Assembly: GCA_002452325.1 (NCBI GenBank)
Contig: DKFG01000104.1
Coordinates: 835 to 29,956, forward strand
Source: Geobacter sp. UBA6802
GTDB lineage: Bacteria > Desulfobacterota > Desulfuromonadia > Geobacterales > Pseudopelobacteraceae
Reading direction: 5' to 3'
Length of the DNA stretch: 29,122 nucleotides
The notes below the pieces were generated by a model that saw only the letters and a list, made by a program, of their open reading frames with translations, searched no databases and had not been told where the DNA came from. Below, in pieces: positions 8,238-15,936 of this stretch (the first letter of the stretch is position 1; each line of letters starts with the position of its first letter). The position numbers were made by a program, and so were the translations under genes.

Positions 8238-8780
8238 ATGAACAATCAGGAATCGGCAGCAGGCATCACCCTCAACGACCAGCTTCTGCTTGAAAAATGC
8301 CGTACCATTGAGCTGCTCAGTCAAGAGCTCTACACCCGTTTTGCCGAGACCTACACCGACAATGCCGAAGCAGTGTATCTCTGGAGAAAAACCGCGGTTG
8401 AAGAACAAAATCATGCCGAACAGTTTACCCTGGCGCTGAAACTGAGAAAAGGGCTGCAGATCCAGAGCACCATAACCCTGGAAACCGCAGACAAGCTGAT
8501 TGCGCGGTTGACCAACGTTATTGAGGGGTTACCGTCAAACAAGCTCTCCCTGCTTGAAGCGCTTGAGTTTGCCATCAAACTTGAACAGTACCTGGTCAAG
8601 TTTCACCTCTCCTGTGTGGCTGTTTTTAACGATGTCTCGTTTCAGGCATTGTTCAACGCCATGATGTCAAGCGATCAGGGGCACATTGCTGCCATTGAAG
8701 ATTTTTATCAGAAAATACGCGCTGAAAGTGCCATTTCATCACTCCTTTTGCAGGAGGCTGAAGCCGGGATACCGTCATGA
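8238..8780 (+). CDS. ferritin-like (rubrerythrin-type) diiron domain protein
   Basis: A 180-residue, almost all-helical protein. Helix 1 has ELYTRFAETY. Helix 2 holds EEQNHAEQF, the ExxH metal-ligand motif of ferritin-like proteins. Helix 3 has EFAIKLEQYLVKFH with a further Glu and His. Helix 4 has DQGHIAAIE. These four helices could bind two irons and act on peroxide or oxygen, or store iron. No rubredoxin domain is attached. Its stop overlaps the next start (ATGA), and a second, more diverged ferritin-like protein follows. Placement at the head of a signalling operon (HDOD, PilZ, kinase, HD-GYP) hints at a redox-sensing role, which is an inference. Confidence 0.65.
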   Translation: MNNQESAAGITLNDQLLLEKCRTIELLSQELYTRFAETYTDNAEAVYLWRKTAVEEQNHAEQFTLALKLRKGLQIQSTITLETADKLIARLTNVIEGLPSNKLSLLEALEFAIKLEQYLVKFHLSCVAVFNDVSFQALFNAMMSSDQGHIAAIEDFYQKIRAESAISSLLLQEAEAGIPS

Positions 8781-9268
8781 CCCTTGAGGTCCATCAGAAC
8801 AAGATACTTGAGCTGTTGATGGAGCTGGAGCTGCTGATGGCCTCCATCTACCAGCAGATGGCGCAGCGTTATCCTGACCATGCCGACCGCTATCAGGCCC
8901 TCGTCAGTGAAGAGATGGAGCATGCCGGCTGGATCGAACAGCTCCAGTCTGCCTGTCTGGCAGACCAAGCCCGTTTTGCCGAAGGAAGGACCCGTACCTA
9001 TACGATCAGCAACATGATCAGCTTCCTGCAGGAATTTATACAGAAACTGGAATCCGGCCGTCTGAATGAGCTGCAGGCCCTGGCAGCAGTGGCTGATTTT
9101 GAAAACTCACTGATCGAGCGTCAGGTTTTTCAGCGTTTTACCGGCGATACCGCTGAGGTAGACAAGATTCTGGGGCGACTGGAAGCGACCCAGAAACAGC
9201 ACACCGGCCGGATTACAACCCTGCTGCTGCAGATCAGGGCTGCTGCAGCAACACGAGGCACCCCATGA
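8777..9268 (+). CDS. second, diverged ferritin-like helical protein
   Basis: A 163-residue helical protein arranged like its upstream neighbour. The first helix is rich in Glu and Leu (LLMELELLMASIYQQMAQRYPDH). Helix 2 has SEEMEHAGWIEQ, an ExxH motif. Helix 3 has ADFENSLIERQVFQRF, and helix 4 has TQKQHTGRI. Ligand-type residues remain at about the right places, but similarity to rubrerythrin is weaker than in the first copy, so metal binding is uncertain. Both ends overlap the adjacent genes by ATGA, so this and the neighbouring ferritin-like and HDOD proteins are made together. The pair probably arose by duplication. Confidence 0.55.
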   Translation: MTLEVHQNKILELLMELELLMASIYQQMAQRYPDHADRYQALVSEEMEHAGWIEQLQSACLADQARFAEGRTRTYTISNMISFLQEFIQKLESGRLNELQALAAVADFENSLIERQVFQRFTGDTAEVDKILGRLEATQKQHTGRITTLLLQIRAAAATRGTP

Positions 9269-10086
9269 GCTTTCCCCTTGAACTGCGTTACCAGATCTGC
9301 ATGCAGCCGATTGAGCTGCCGGTTTTTAACTCCGTGGCGTTAGAGCTGCTGCAGCAGCTGGCCGATCAGGATGTTGCCATGGACGATGTGATCAACACCA
9401 TCAACAAGGACCCGGGTCTGGCGATCCAGATCCTGCGGATGGCGAATTCATCGGCATACGCCGGTCGCTATAAATCAGACACCATCAAAGAGTCGGTCAA
9501 CCGGCTGGGGGCCCGGCAGATCACCTCGCTGGCAATGGCGGCCTCCCAGGCTGCCCTGCATCACTCGTCAGTCCCGTTGGTGCATCAGATCATGCAGGGG
9601 CTTTGGCAGCACTCTCATGCCTGCGCCGTGGGGTGCCGTTCACTTGCCATTGCCATCGGGTGCAGAGAACTGGCTGAACAGGCCTATCTGGCCGGTCTGC
9701 TGCATGATATCGGCAAACTGTATCTGATCAAGGCCATGGAGCGGATCAGCCTGGACCCGGCCAACCAGTGTAGCCTGGATCTGGAGACCGTGCTGGATGT
9801 CTTTTCCGACATGCATGTGGAACAGGGCTGCAGGATCATGGATTATTGGGATATTCCCCCACGTTATTACCAGATGGTGGCCCATCACCATGACGATGAG
9901 CCTGATCCTGACGACCAGCTGCTTGCCATTGTCCGGCTGGCTAATTTCAACAGCATGCGCTATGGGCTGAACCTCTATCCGCAGTATCTGCAGCCGGATA
10001 ATACGCTGCCCGAGGCGGAGCTGTTGGGGGTTTCTGAAGAGGTGCTGGCCCGGCTTGAGGCAGAGATGAAAGCTGCCTGCGCATGA
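9265..10086 (+). CDS. HDOD domain signalling protein
   Basis: A 273-residue protein with an HDOD domain over most of its length: LPVFNSVALELLQQLADQD, the KDPGLAIQILRMANSSAY core, and ESVNRLGARQITSLAM. Unlike many HDOD proteins it keeps a metal-type HDIGK motif (LAGLLHDIGKLYL) and a later AHHHDDEP stretch. Some HD phosphohydrolase character may therefore persist. HDOD proteins act in signal transduction and regulation in many deltaproteobacteria; the target is unknown here. It overlaps the second ferritin-like gene by ATGA. Confidence 0.85.
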   Translation: MSFPLELRYQICMQPIELPVFNSVALELLQQLADQDVAMDDVINTINKDPGLAIQILRMANSSAYAGRYKSDTIKESVNRLGARQITSLAMAASQAALHHSSVPLVHQIMQGLWQHSHACAVGCRSLAIAIGCRELAEQAYLAGLLHDIGKLYLIKAMERISLDPANQCSLDLETVLDVFSDMHVEQGCRIMDYWDIPPRYYQMVAHHHDDEPDPDDQLLAIVRLANFNSMRYGLNLYPQYLQPDNTLPEAELLGVSEEVLARLEAEMKAACA

Positions 10087-10144
10087 TCGGGATACCGGCA
10101 CCACCGGCATCAGCTTCTACACCAGACCCGATTCAGGGATTATC

Positions 10145-10855
10145 ATGAACGCACTTGACCTCTACAGTACCCGTATCCAAAAGACCTTTGACGAAGATCA
10201 TGATGAGATCGTTGCCATCTTCAAGGCCAATCCCAAGGCAACCCTCAAGCTGATCAACTACTACAAGGGGCTTTTGCTGAGCTACCCGGCCACCATTGTC
10301 GGCCTTGATCGGGGCGTGCTTGATCTTGACCTGCAGGCCGAACAGGCCTTTACGGTTGAACATGACCGGTATGTCTTTATCCGCAGCCCCCTCTTCGCGT
10401 TTGATCTGTTTGCCCAGGCCCAGTATGTCAATGTCAGGAAAAAGGCCGCCTCGTTTGTCAAGTTCTGCTATGTGGAGATCATGGCCGAACGTCGCAACTT
10501 CCTGCGGCTGGAGCTTGACCAGCCGGCTGAGGTGAGTATGACCACCCCGGCAGGCCTGCTTGACGGCAAACTGCATGACCTCTCCCTGTCCGGCCTGAAC
10601 GTGGCAGTGCAGGATTACTGCCCTCTGGAGCCCGGCAGTGAGGTAATCATCAGTTTCAGCCTGACTGATAACGAGCAGCAGACAACCTTCAGCCTGAACA
10701 TGCCGACACGGCTGATCAGCATCGCCGATACCGAACGCCCTTACTGTTACAAGTTTGCCATGACTCCTGACAAGACTGCTGAACGTCAGCTTTCCAAATT
10801 CATCTTTCAGCGACAAGTGGAGATCATCCGTGAGATCAAGGACGGGGTGCTGTGA
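10145..10855 (+). CDS. PilZ domain c-di-GMP receptor, YcgR-like layout
   Basis: A 236-residue protein with a C-terminal PilZ domain. The c-di-GMP motifs are clear: RRNFLR (RxxxR) at the domain start, and DLSLSGLNV ([D/N]xSxxG) about 30 residues later. The N-terminal 115 residues form a separate domain like the YcgR N-terminal (PilZN) module, which suggests control of motility or surface attachment. It lies 58 bases after the HDOD gene, probably in the same transcript, and near both a GGDEF and an HD-GYP gene. Confidence 0.85.
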   Translation: MNALDLYSTRIQKTFDEDHDEIVAIFKANPKATLKLINYYKGLLLSYPATIVGLDRGVLDLDLQAEQAFTVEHDRYVFIRSPLFAFDLFAQAQYVNVRKKAASFVKFCYVEIMAERRNFLRLELDQPAEVSMTTPAGLLDGKLHDLSLSGLNVAVQDYCPLEPGSEVIISFSLTDNEQQTTFSLNMPTRLISIADTERPYCYKFAMTPDKTAERQLSKFIFQRQVEIIREIKDGVL

Positions 10856-10920
10856 CTTGGTGCGCCAAAAACCAGCCGTAATCATGACAACGCCGTACTC
10901 ACAAGGGGAAAACCGCCCAG

Positions 10921-13131
10921 ATGCCGCAACAGCCCCCACCTACAGAAGCATCACCTAACTCCACCGGCATGCAGCAGCTGGAACGACGTATGTACCTTGC
11001 CTTCGGCACCATGATCGCCCTGATGATGCTGGTGATCCTGCTCTTGGCCGGTGTTTATTTCAAATACAGCCTTAACAAGGCCCAGGATGATCTCTCCACG
11101 CTGCTGACCAGCATCCTGTCCGATTCGGTCAGCAGAATCAGTTTTTCCGGCAAGTATCAGGCCCGCCTGCTGCTGGAGGATATCAAGAGGCAACATAATG
11201 ATATCCATTACCTGCTGCTGGCTGATACCAATGGCGAGGTAATCGCCCACAGTACCCCGCAATTAAACGACACCCGTCTGGATCCTGAAGCCCTGGCGGT
11301 TGTGCAGGAGGTACTGCGCACCCAAAGTCGAACCATCAGAGCCCTGAACCACCAAGGTGTATCGTTACGTGAGGTAACCCTGCCCTATTACAGCAGTTTT
11401 GATCATCAACTGGCCGGAGTTATCCAGGTGGGGGTTTCAGACCGTAAACTGCTTTCCGCAGTGCTGCGAGGCGGCTGGTTTGCCCTGCTGTTAGGCAGCA
11501 CCCTGCTCATGCTGGGCCTTACCCTTGGATTATTCTACATCAACAAACAGTTTGTCAGCCCGGTACGGCTGATGGCCTCGCAGCTGGAAGGACTTTTAGC
11601 CAATTCGCCCAACCTGATCGCCATCCGCAACCGGGCAGGAGCGCTGGTGGCCTGCAGTGATGCCTATCGCCGCTTCTTCAGGCTTTCCAACACGCTGCAG
11701 CAGATCGACAACCGCTCACTCTATCAGCCGGAACAGGCTGATACCATGGACCGGTTCATTGCGGATATCCGTGAATCCCGCGCCACCAGACAGGTTGAAA
11801 TCACGGTGGCTGATCCGCTGGGGCAGCCCCGGATCTTCCAGGTCAACGGTTTTCCGATCCTTTCTAACCATGGCGAGGTACAGCTGGTCGGCACCTTTGG
11901 CGTTGACCTGACCGACCTGCGGGCAACCGAGCAGGCGTTGCGCCATTCCCTGACCGAAATGCAGCAGGCCAGTGCTGCCAAATCTGAATTCCTCTCGCGG
12001 ATGAGCCATGAGCTGCGAACCCCGCTAAACGCCATTATCGGCTTTTCGCAGGTACTGCAGAACGACCCGCTTGAGCCGCTGAGTGAAGAACAGCATGACA
12101 ATGTGGATGAGATCCTGCGGGCTGGCCGCCATCTGCTGGACTTGATTAATGAGATCCTTGACCTGTCACGGATCGAAAACGGCCACCTTGAAATCACCCT
12201 GACCCGCGTGGCCGTCAGCCAGATGTTTGATGAGTGTCGTTCACTCATTACGCCGATGGCAGATAAACGCGGTATCAGTCTGGTTACCCTGCCCTGTTGC
12301 CCGTCTGAAAGCTGCTCCTGCCGCCTGGTCTGCGATCAGCTGCGCACGCGTCAGGTCCTGATCAACCTGCTGTCCAACGCGGTCAAGTACAACCATGACA
12401 ACGGCTTTGTCACCCTGGGATGCAAACGGATGGCACCAGAGATCTGCCGGATCATGGTGCAGGATACCGGCAACGGTATTGACCCAGACTTTCTGCCTCA
12501 CCTGTTTGACCCGTTTGCCCGAGGTATTCCGGTGGGAAGCGGCGTTGAAGGCACCGGCATCGGCCTGGCCCTGGCAAAGCGTCTGGTGGAGGCCATGGGA
12601 GGCCAGATCGGTGTGGAATCAAAACCGGGGGTTGGCAGCCTGTTCTGGTTTGAACTCCCATCTGATGTGGCAATGCAGCCGGATGAAGTCACCAAAGAGG
12701 CAGATGAACGTTTTACTGTCCTCCATACTGATATCACCACCGGACACTCCACGGTACTCTCAATTGAGGATGATCCGGCCAATCAGCGGCTGATCCGTAA
12801 GCTGCTTGCCAACCGTCCGGCAATCACCATGCTTGAGGCCGATTCAGCTGAAGATGGACTGGAGCTGCTGCGTAACTGCCGGGTGGATCTGGTGCTGATG
12901 GATATCAACCTACCCGGCATGGACGGTTTTGAGGCCCTGGCAGCCCTGCGCTGTACACCGGAGACCGTAGACCTGCCGGTGATTGCCATCTCTGCCAATG
13001 CCCAGCAGAGCGAGATTGATGATGCGCTGGAGGCCGGTTTTGCGGCCTACCTGATCAAGCCAGTGGACGTTGGTCAACTGTTTGAACAGATCGATCAGTG
13101 CATCACCCCCCTGAAGGAGAATGCAGCGTGA
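10921..13131 (+). CDS. membrane hybrid sensor histidine kinase
   Basis: A 736-residue kinase. TM1 lies at about residues 30-50, followed by a periplasmic sensor region and TM2 at about 185-210. A PAS-like domain (about 225-340) precedes HisKA with the phospho-accepting His at residue 363 (SRMSHELRTPLNAIIGF). The ATPase domain has LLSNAVKYN, DTGNGI and GTGIGLAL. A C-terminal receiver has ten­tative phospho-acceptor Asp661 in LVLMDINLPGMDGF and Lys in YLIKPV. No clear HAMP domain is visible. The stop overlaps the start of the HD-GYP response regulator (GTGA), so the two are very likely a cognate pair. Confidence 0.92.
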   Translation: MPQQPPPTEASPNSTGMQQLERRMYLAFGTMIALMMLVILLLAGVYFKYSLNKAQDDLSTLLTSILSDSVSRISFSGKYQARLLLEDIKRQHNDIHYLLLADTNGEVIAHSTPQLNDTRLDPEALAVVQEVLRTQSRTIRALNHQGVSLREVTLPYYSSFDHQLAGVIQVGVSDRKLLSAVLRGGWFALLLGSTLLMLGLTLGLFYINKQFVSPVRLMASQLEGLLANSPNLIAIRNRAGALVACSDAYRRFFRLSNTLQQIDNRSLYQPEQADTMDRFIADIRESRATRQVEITVADPLGQPRIFQVNGFPILSNHGEVQLVGTFGVDLTDLRATEQALRHSLTEMQQASAAKSEFLSRMSHELRTPLNAIIGFSQVLQNDPLEPLSEEQHDNVDEILRAGRHLLDLINEILDLSRIENGHLEITLTRVAVSQMFDECRSLITPMADKRGISLVTLPCCPSESCSCRLVCDQLRTRQVLINLLSNAVKYNHDNGFVTLGCKRMAPEICRIMVQDTGNGIDPDFLPHLFDPFARGIPVGSGVEGTGIGLALAKRLVEAMGGQIGVESKPGVGSLFWFELPSDVAMQPDEVTKEADERFTVLHTDITTGHSTVLSIEDDPANQRLIRKLLANRPAITMLEADSAEDGLELLRNCRVDLVLMDINLPGMDGFEALAALRCTPETVDLPVIAISANAQQSEIDDALEAGFAAYLIKPVDVGQLFEQIDQCITPLKENAA

Positions 13132-14099
13132 CAACCACCGGTAGCTTGACACCCAATCTACACCAGCAGGCCCGTATCCTGCTGATTGACGATGAACCGG
13201 CCAACCTGAAACTGCTTGAGCGGATACTGCGCCATGAGGGCTATACCAACCTGGTGTCGATTCAGGATCCCCGCCTGGTGGTCTTTACCTACCAGCAGGA
13301 GCCGGTGGATCTGATCTTGCTGGATATCAACATGCCGTACTTAAACGGCTACGAGGTGATGGAGCAGCTGTTTGCCCTGCAGGATCCGCTGATGCCGCCG
13401 ATCGTGGTGCTGACCGCCCAATCGGGCCGTGATTTTCTGATGAAGGCCTTGCAGGCCGGGGCACGGGACTTTATCGGCAAGCCATTTGATCGTTTTGAGC
13501 TGCTGGCGCGGGTCAGGAACATGCTGGATGCCCAGCTTTCGCTGCGGATGACCCACCACCAGAAAGAGGTGCTGGAAGAGCTGGTACGACAGCGGACCCA
13601 CGAGGTGGTTACCTCACGCCTGGAGGTGGTACGTCGCTTGGGTCGGGCCGCTGAATACCGCGATAATGAAACCGGGCAGCATGTCCTGCGGATGAGCCAC
13701 AGTTGCGCCTTGCTGGCAGAGCAGATCGGCTATTCCCGCGAACAGTGCGAGACCATCCTGCATGCCAGCCCAATGCACGATATCGGCAAGATCGGCATTT
13801 CGGACACCATCCTGCTGAAACCAGGACGGTTAACACCGGAAGAGAGGGCCATCATGGAGACCCACGTACTGATCGGCGCAGACATTTTAGACGGCGCTGA
13901 AACAGAGCTTTTGGAAGTGGCCCGCACCATTGCCCTGACCTCTGAGCGTCCCTATAAAAAGGCCTGGCCGGTGGAAGAGGCCGTAGCCAACCTGCAGGAA
14001 AACGCCGGCAGTCATTTTGATCCAGCACTGGTTGCGGCATTCATGGCTATCCTGCCGAAAATAGGTGAAATTAACGAGCGTTTTAAAGACCGCACCTGA
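13128..14099 (+). CDS. response regulator with an internally deleted HD-GYP domain
   Basis: The protein has a receiver domain (residues 10-130; Asp66 in ILLDINMPYLNGY; Lys in FIGKPFD) and then an HD-GYP-type domain. I chose the GTG at 13128 because GGAG lies about 8 bases upstream and it forms a GTGA overlap with the kinase; an in-frame GTG at 13098 lacks such a site. The HD-GYP domain starts normally (RLGRAAEYRDNETGQHVLRM, HDIGK at 217-221, LLKPGRLTPEE) but jumps from EVARTIALT straight to SERPYKKAW. The family's HHE-WDG-GYP-GL and ARI-ADVFD segments are absent, about 36 residues. Without the GYP motif and its metal ligands it should not hydrolyse c-di-GMP. The C-terminal end GSHFDPALVAAF is normal. 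Confidence 0.88.
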   Translation: MTTTGSLTPNLHQQARILLIDDEPANLKLLERILRHEGYTNLVSIQDPRLVVFTYQQEPVDLILLDINMPYLNGYEVMEQLFALQDPLMPPIVVLTAQSGRDFLMKALQAGARDFIGKPFDRFELLARVRNMLDAQLSLRMTHHQKEVLEELVRQRTHEVVTSRLEVVRRLGRAAEYRDNETGQHVLRMSHSCALLAEQIGYSREQCETILHASPMHDIGKIGISDTILLKPGRLTPEERAIMETHVLIGADILDGAETELLEVARTIALTSERPYKKAWPVEEAVANLQENAGSHFDPALVAAFMAILPKIGEINERFKDRT

Positions 14100-14131
14100 T
14101 CATCCAGCCTGCTACTACACCGGATCAGGTG
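14093..14131. repeat. inverted repeat spanning both stop codons of a convergent gene pair
   Basis: CACCTGATC at 14093-14101 pairs perfectly with GATCAGGTG at 14123-14131, with 21 bases between. It spans the end of the HD-GYP regulator and the end of the zinc-ribbon gene. There is no U-tract, so it is at most a weak bidirectional terminator or an mRNA-end stabiliser. Confidence 0.45.
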
Positions 14132-14397
14132 ATGTCGGCAGATGCCGGAACCCCGCAGTAGCGGCAGTGCGTCAGTTTCCACGGATAGATGCCGCCGCAT
14201 TGCCGACACTGCCTGAAATGACCCTGAATCTCACGATCAGGCTTATGAAACCAGAGGATTAAGAGACAAAACGGAAACGGTGCTGACAAAAGCCCCCACA
14301 GCAACGGATGCTTGCCGCGACTGCGGGCCAGCCAGGCGCCGGCAAGGCCGGGCAGCCCGAAGAACAACGCAATAAACAGATATTCAGCTAGTCCCAT
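14125..14397 (-). CDS. small membrane protein with C-terminal zinc ribbon
   Basis: A 90-residue protein from the ATG at 14397, chosen because AAAGGAACG sits about 7 bases upstream; an earlier ATG at 14418 has none. Two hydrophobic segments (about 4-20 and 32-48) form a helical hairpin. The C-terminal tail has CRQCGGIYPWKLTHCRYCG, a four-cysteine zinc ribbon. Function is unknown. It converges on the HD-GYP regulator and lies downstream of the LysR gene on the same strand. Confidence 0.6.
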   Translation of the reverse strand: MGLAEYLFIALFFGLPGLAGAWLARSRGKHPLLWGLLSAPFPFCLLILWFHKPDREIQGHFRQCRQCGGIYPWKLTHCRYCGVPASADIT

Positions 14398-14468
14398 ACA
14401 GATCGTTCCTTTCACCATCTACAACCCGCACCACCGGCTCCGCGTAACAACCCGCTGTTTTCACAAGA

Positions 14469-15359
14469 TCAACCATTGAGTGAAGTGCGTATCAAATCCC
14501 TGAAGGCCTCTGCAGCAGGAGACAAGGTTCTGCCGGACAGCCATACCAGATAAAAGCAGCGTTTTACCTCAAAATCCTGCACGTTCATCATAGTCAGGGT
14601 TCCATCAGCCAGTTCTCGGGCCACGGCTAATGATGAGATAAAGGCATACCCGCCTCCTCCCAGCACTGCCCGCCGTACTGCCTCACTGCTGCCTAACTGG
14701 GCCACGATCCGCAACCCCTTGGGATCAACACCTGTCTTCAGTAAACAGTTGTCCACTGCCTGACGGGTGCCTGATCCGCTTTCACGGGTGATCATCGGCA
14801 GTTCGGTCAGATCATCAATCCTGATTGACTGCTGCTGCACCCGGTCAGACGCACCGACCAGCACAATCCGTTCATCTCCGATCTCCTCAAAGGTAAACGG
14901 ACTTTCAGTCGGACACCCCCCCACCACGGCCAGTTCAACCAGATCATCCTGCAGCAGACGCAGCACCTCGCGGGTATCTCCCTGCTGCAGTTCAAGCCTG
15001 ACACCAGGCCAGGCAGTGCAAAACCGGCCCAGCAGATCAGGTATCAGAAAAGCAGCCGGAATGGTGCTGGCCCCAACCCGCAAGGTGGCCTGTTCAAGCC
15101 CCTGAAAACGCCTGACTGCCTCAATCGCCTCACTACAGCATCGGCAGATCCGGGCTGCATGGTCATAGAACAGCCTGCCTGCTTCGGTCAAGGTAACCTG
15201 GCTTGCCGAACGATCAAACAGGCGAGCCTGCAGCTGATCCTCAAGGGCGCGGATATGCTGGCTTGCCGTTGATTGGGCCAGACTGACCGCCTCACCACCC
15301 TTGGAAAAACTGCGTGTATCCGCAACCGCTAGAAAAACCTCCAACTGTTTGAACGTCAT
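14469..15359 (-). CDS. LysR-family regulator, selenium-metabolism-associated type
   Basis: A 296-residue LysR protein. Residues 1-60 form the winged helix-turn-helix (FKQLEVFLAVADTRSFSKGGEAVSLAQSTASQHIRALE). A periplasmic-binding-like effector domain starts near residue 90 (LRVGASTIPAAFLIPDLLGRF) and includes GDTREVLRLL and ESGSGTRQAV. The GASTIP and GDTREV segments resemble the LysR group annotated as selenium-metabolism-associated, though that name is from memory of the family and the substrate is not proven. It reads away from the secreted rhodanese operon across a 122-base gap holding a strong palindrome, the usual layout for a LysR regulator of a divergent target. Confidence 0.85.
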   Translation of the reverse strand: MTFKQLEVFLAVADTRSFSKGGEAVSLAQSTASQHIRALEDQLQARLFDRSASQVTLTEAGRLFYDHAARICRCCSEAIEAVRRFQGLEQATLRVGASTIPAAFLIPDLLGRFCTAWPGVRLELQQGDTREVLRLLQDDLVELAVVGGCPTESPFTFEEIGDERIVLVGASDRVQQQSIRIDDLTELPMITRESGSGTRQAVDNCLLKTGVDPKGLRIVAQLGSSEAVRRAVLGGGGYAFISSLAVARELADGTLTMMNVQDFEVKRCFYLVWLSGRTLSPAAEAFRDLIRTSLNG

Positions 15360-15380
15360 ACGCTCTCCATCGTTAATATC

Positions 15381-15412
15381 GATAACTGATAGCGCTTTTC
15401 TATCAGATTATC
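15381..15412. promoter_or_regulatory. probable LysR operator palindrome
   Basis: CTGATAG (15386-15392) and CTATCAG (15400-15406) are perfect inverted repeats separated by 7 bases. The match extends outward as GATAA and TTATC with a one-base offset. The site lies between the divergent LysR and rhodanese genes, just upstream of the candidate -35 at 15416, where an activating LysR protein would bind (about -56). Confidence 0.6.
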
Positions 15413-15415
15413 TAT

Positions 15416-15445
15416 TTGCCAGGCAACCGTTCTTCTTGCTATCAA
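15416..15445 (+). promoter_or_regulatory. candidate promoter of the secreted rhodanese operon
   Basis: TTGCCA (15416-15421) and TATCAA (15440-15445) with 18 bases between form a weak sigma-70-like promoter downstream of the palindrome. This would suit an activator-dependent promoter. An AAAGGAG ribosome site follows before the ATG at 15482. Confidence 0.4.
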
Positions 15446-15481
15446 CAACATTCAATTTTACGCATATAAAGGAGACGCATC

Positions 15482-15898
15482 ATGATGAAGAAGTTTGCAG
15501 CAGCCCTGATCCTCACCCTGACAACGGCCACCGCAGCATTGGCAGCCAACTACATTGAACCGCAGGAGCTGAAAGAACTGCTGGACAAGAAGCAGCCGGT
15601 GTTTCTGGTGGATATCCAGCCTGCTGCTGATTTTGAGAAGCAGCATATCGTCGGCTCCATTGAAACCAACGCCTTCCCGGCCAAGAGCGATGAGGAAAAG
15701 GCCCGCCTGGACAAAGCGCTTGCAGTTGTCAAGACCTCTAAAGATCCGGTGGTAGTGGTCTGCCCTCGTGGTAAATCAGGAGCCAAGAACAGCTATGACT
15801 ATCTGATGAAGCAAGGGGTGGCTGAAGACCGGATGACGATCCTGGAAGGCGGCATTGCCGAGTGGCCCTACAAAGAGTTGTTTGTAAAAGGCCGTTAA
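15482..15898 (+). CDS. secreted single-domain rhodanese-like protein
   Basis: A 138-residue protein with a signal peptide (MMKKFAAALILTLTTATAALA, cleaved near residue 21-22). One rhodanese domain follows, with the catalytic Cys94 in the loop CPRGKSG. Rhodaneses move sulfane sulfur (or selenium) to thiophilic acceptors. This one would act in the periplasm. AAAGGAG precedes the ATG. It is the first gene of an operon that continues with an iron-sulfur CCG protein, a DUF3047 protein and a TVP38 membrane protein. Control by the divergent LysR is likely. Confidence 0.85.
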   Translation: MMKKFAAALILTLTTATAALAANYIEPQELKELLDKKQPVFLVDIQPAADFEKQHIVGSIETNAFPAKSDEEKARLDKALAVVKTSKDPVVVVCPRGKSGAKNSYDYLMKQGVAEDRMTILEGGIAEWPYKELFVKGR

Positions 15899-15903
15899 AA
15901 GCA

Positions 15904-15936
15904 GGGGCAAGGGTCATGGGGCAAGGGTCAGAAAAA
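15904..15936 (+). repeat. dispersed GGGKCAAGGGKCA-type repeat, copy 1
   Basis: Two tandem GGGGCAAGGGTCA units joined by T and followed by GAAAAA. It fills the gap between the rhodanese stop and the next gene and supplies that gene's ATG at 15916. The same consensus occurs at 16593-16624 and 24498-24531. Confidence 0.75.
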
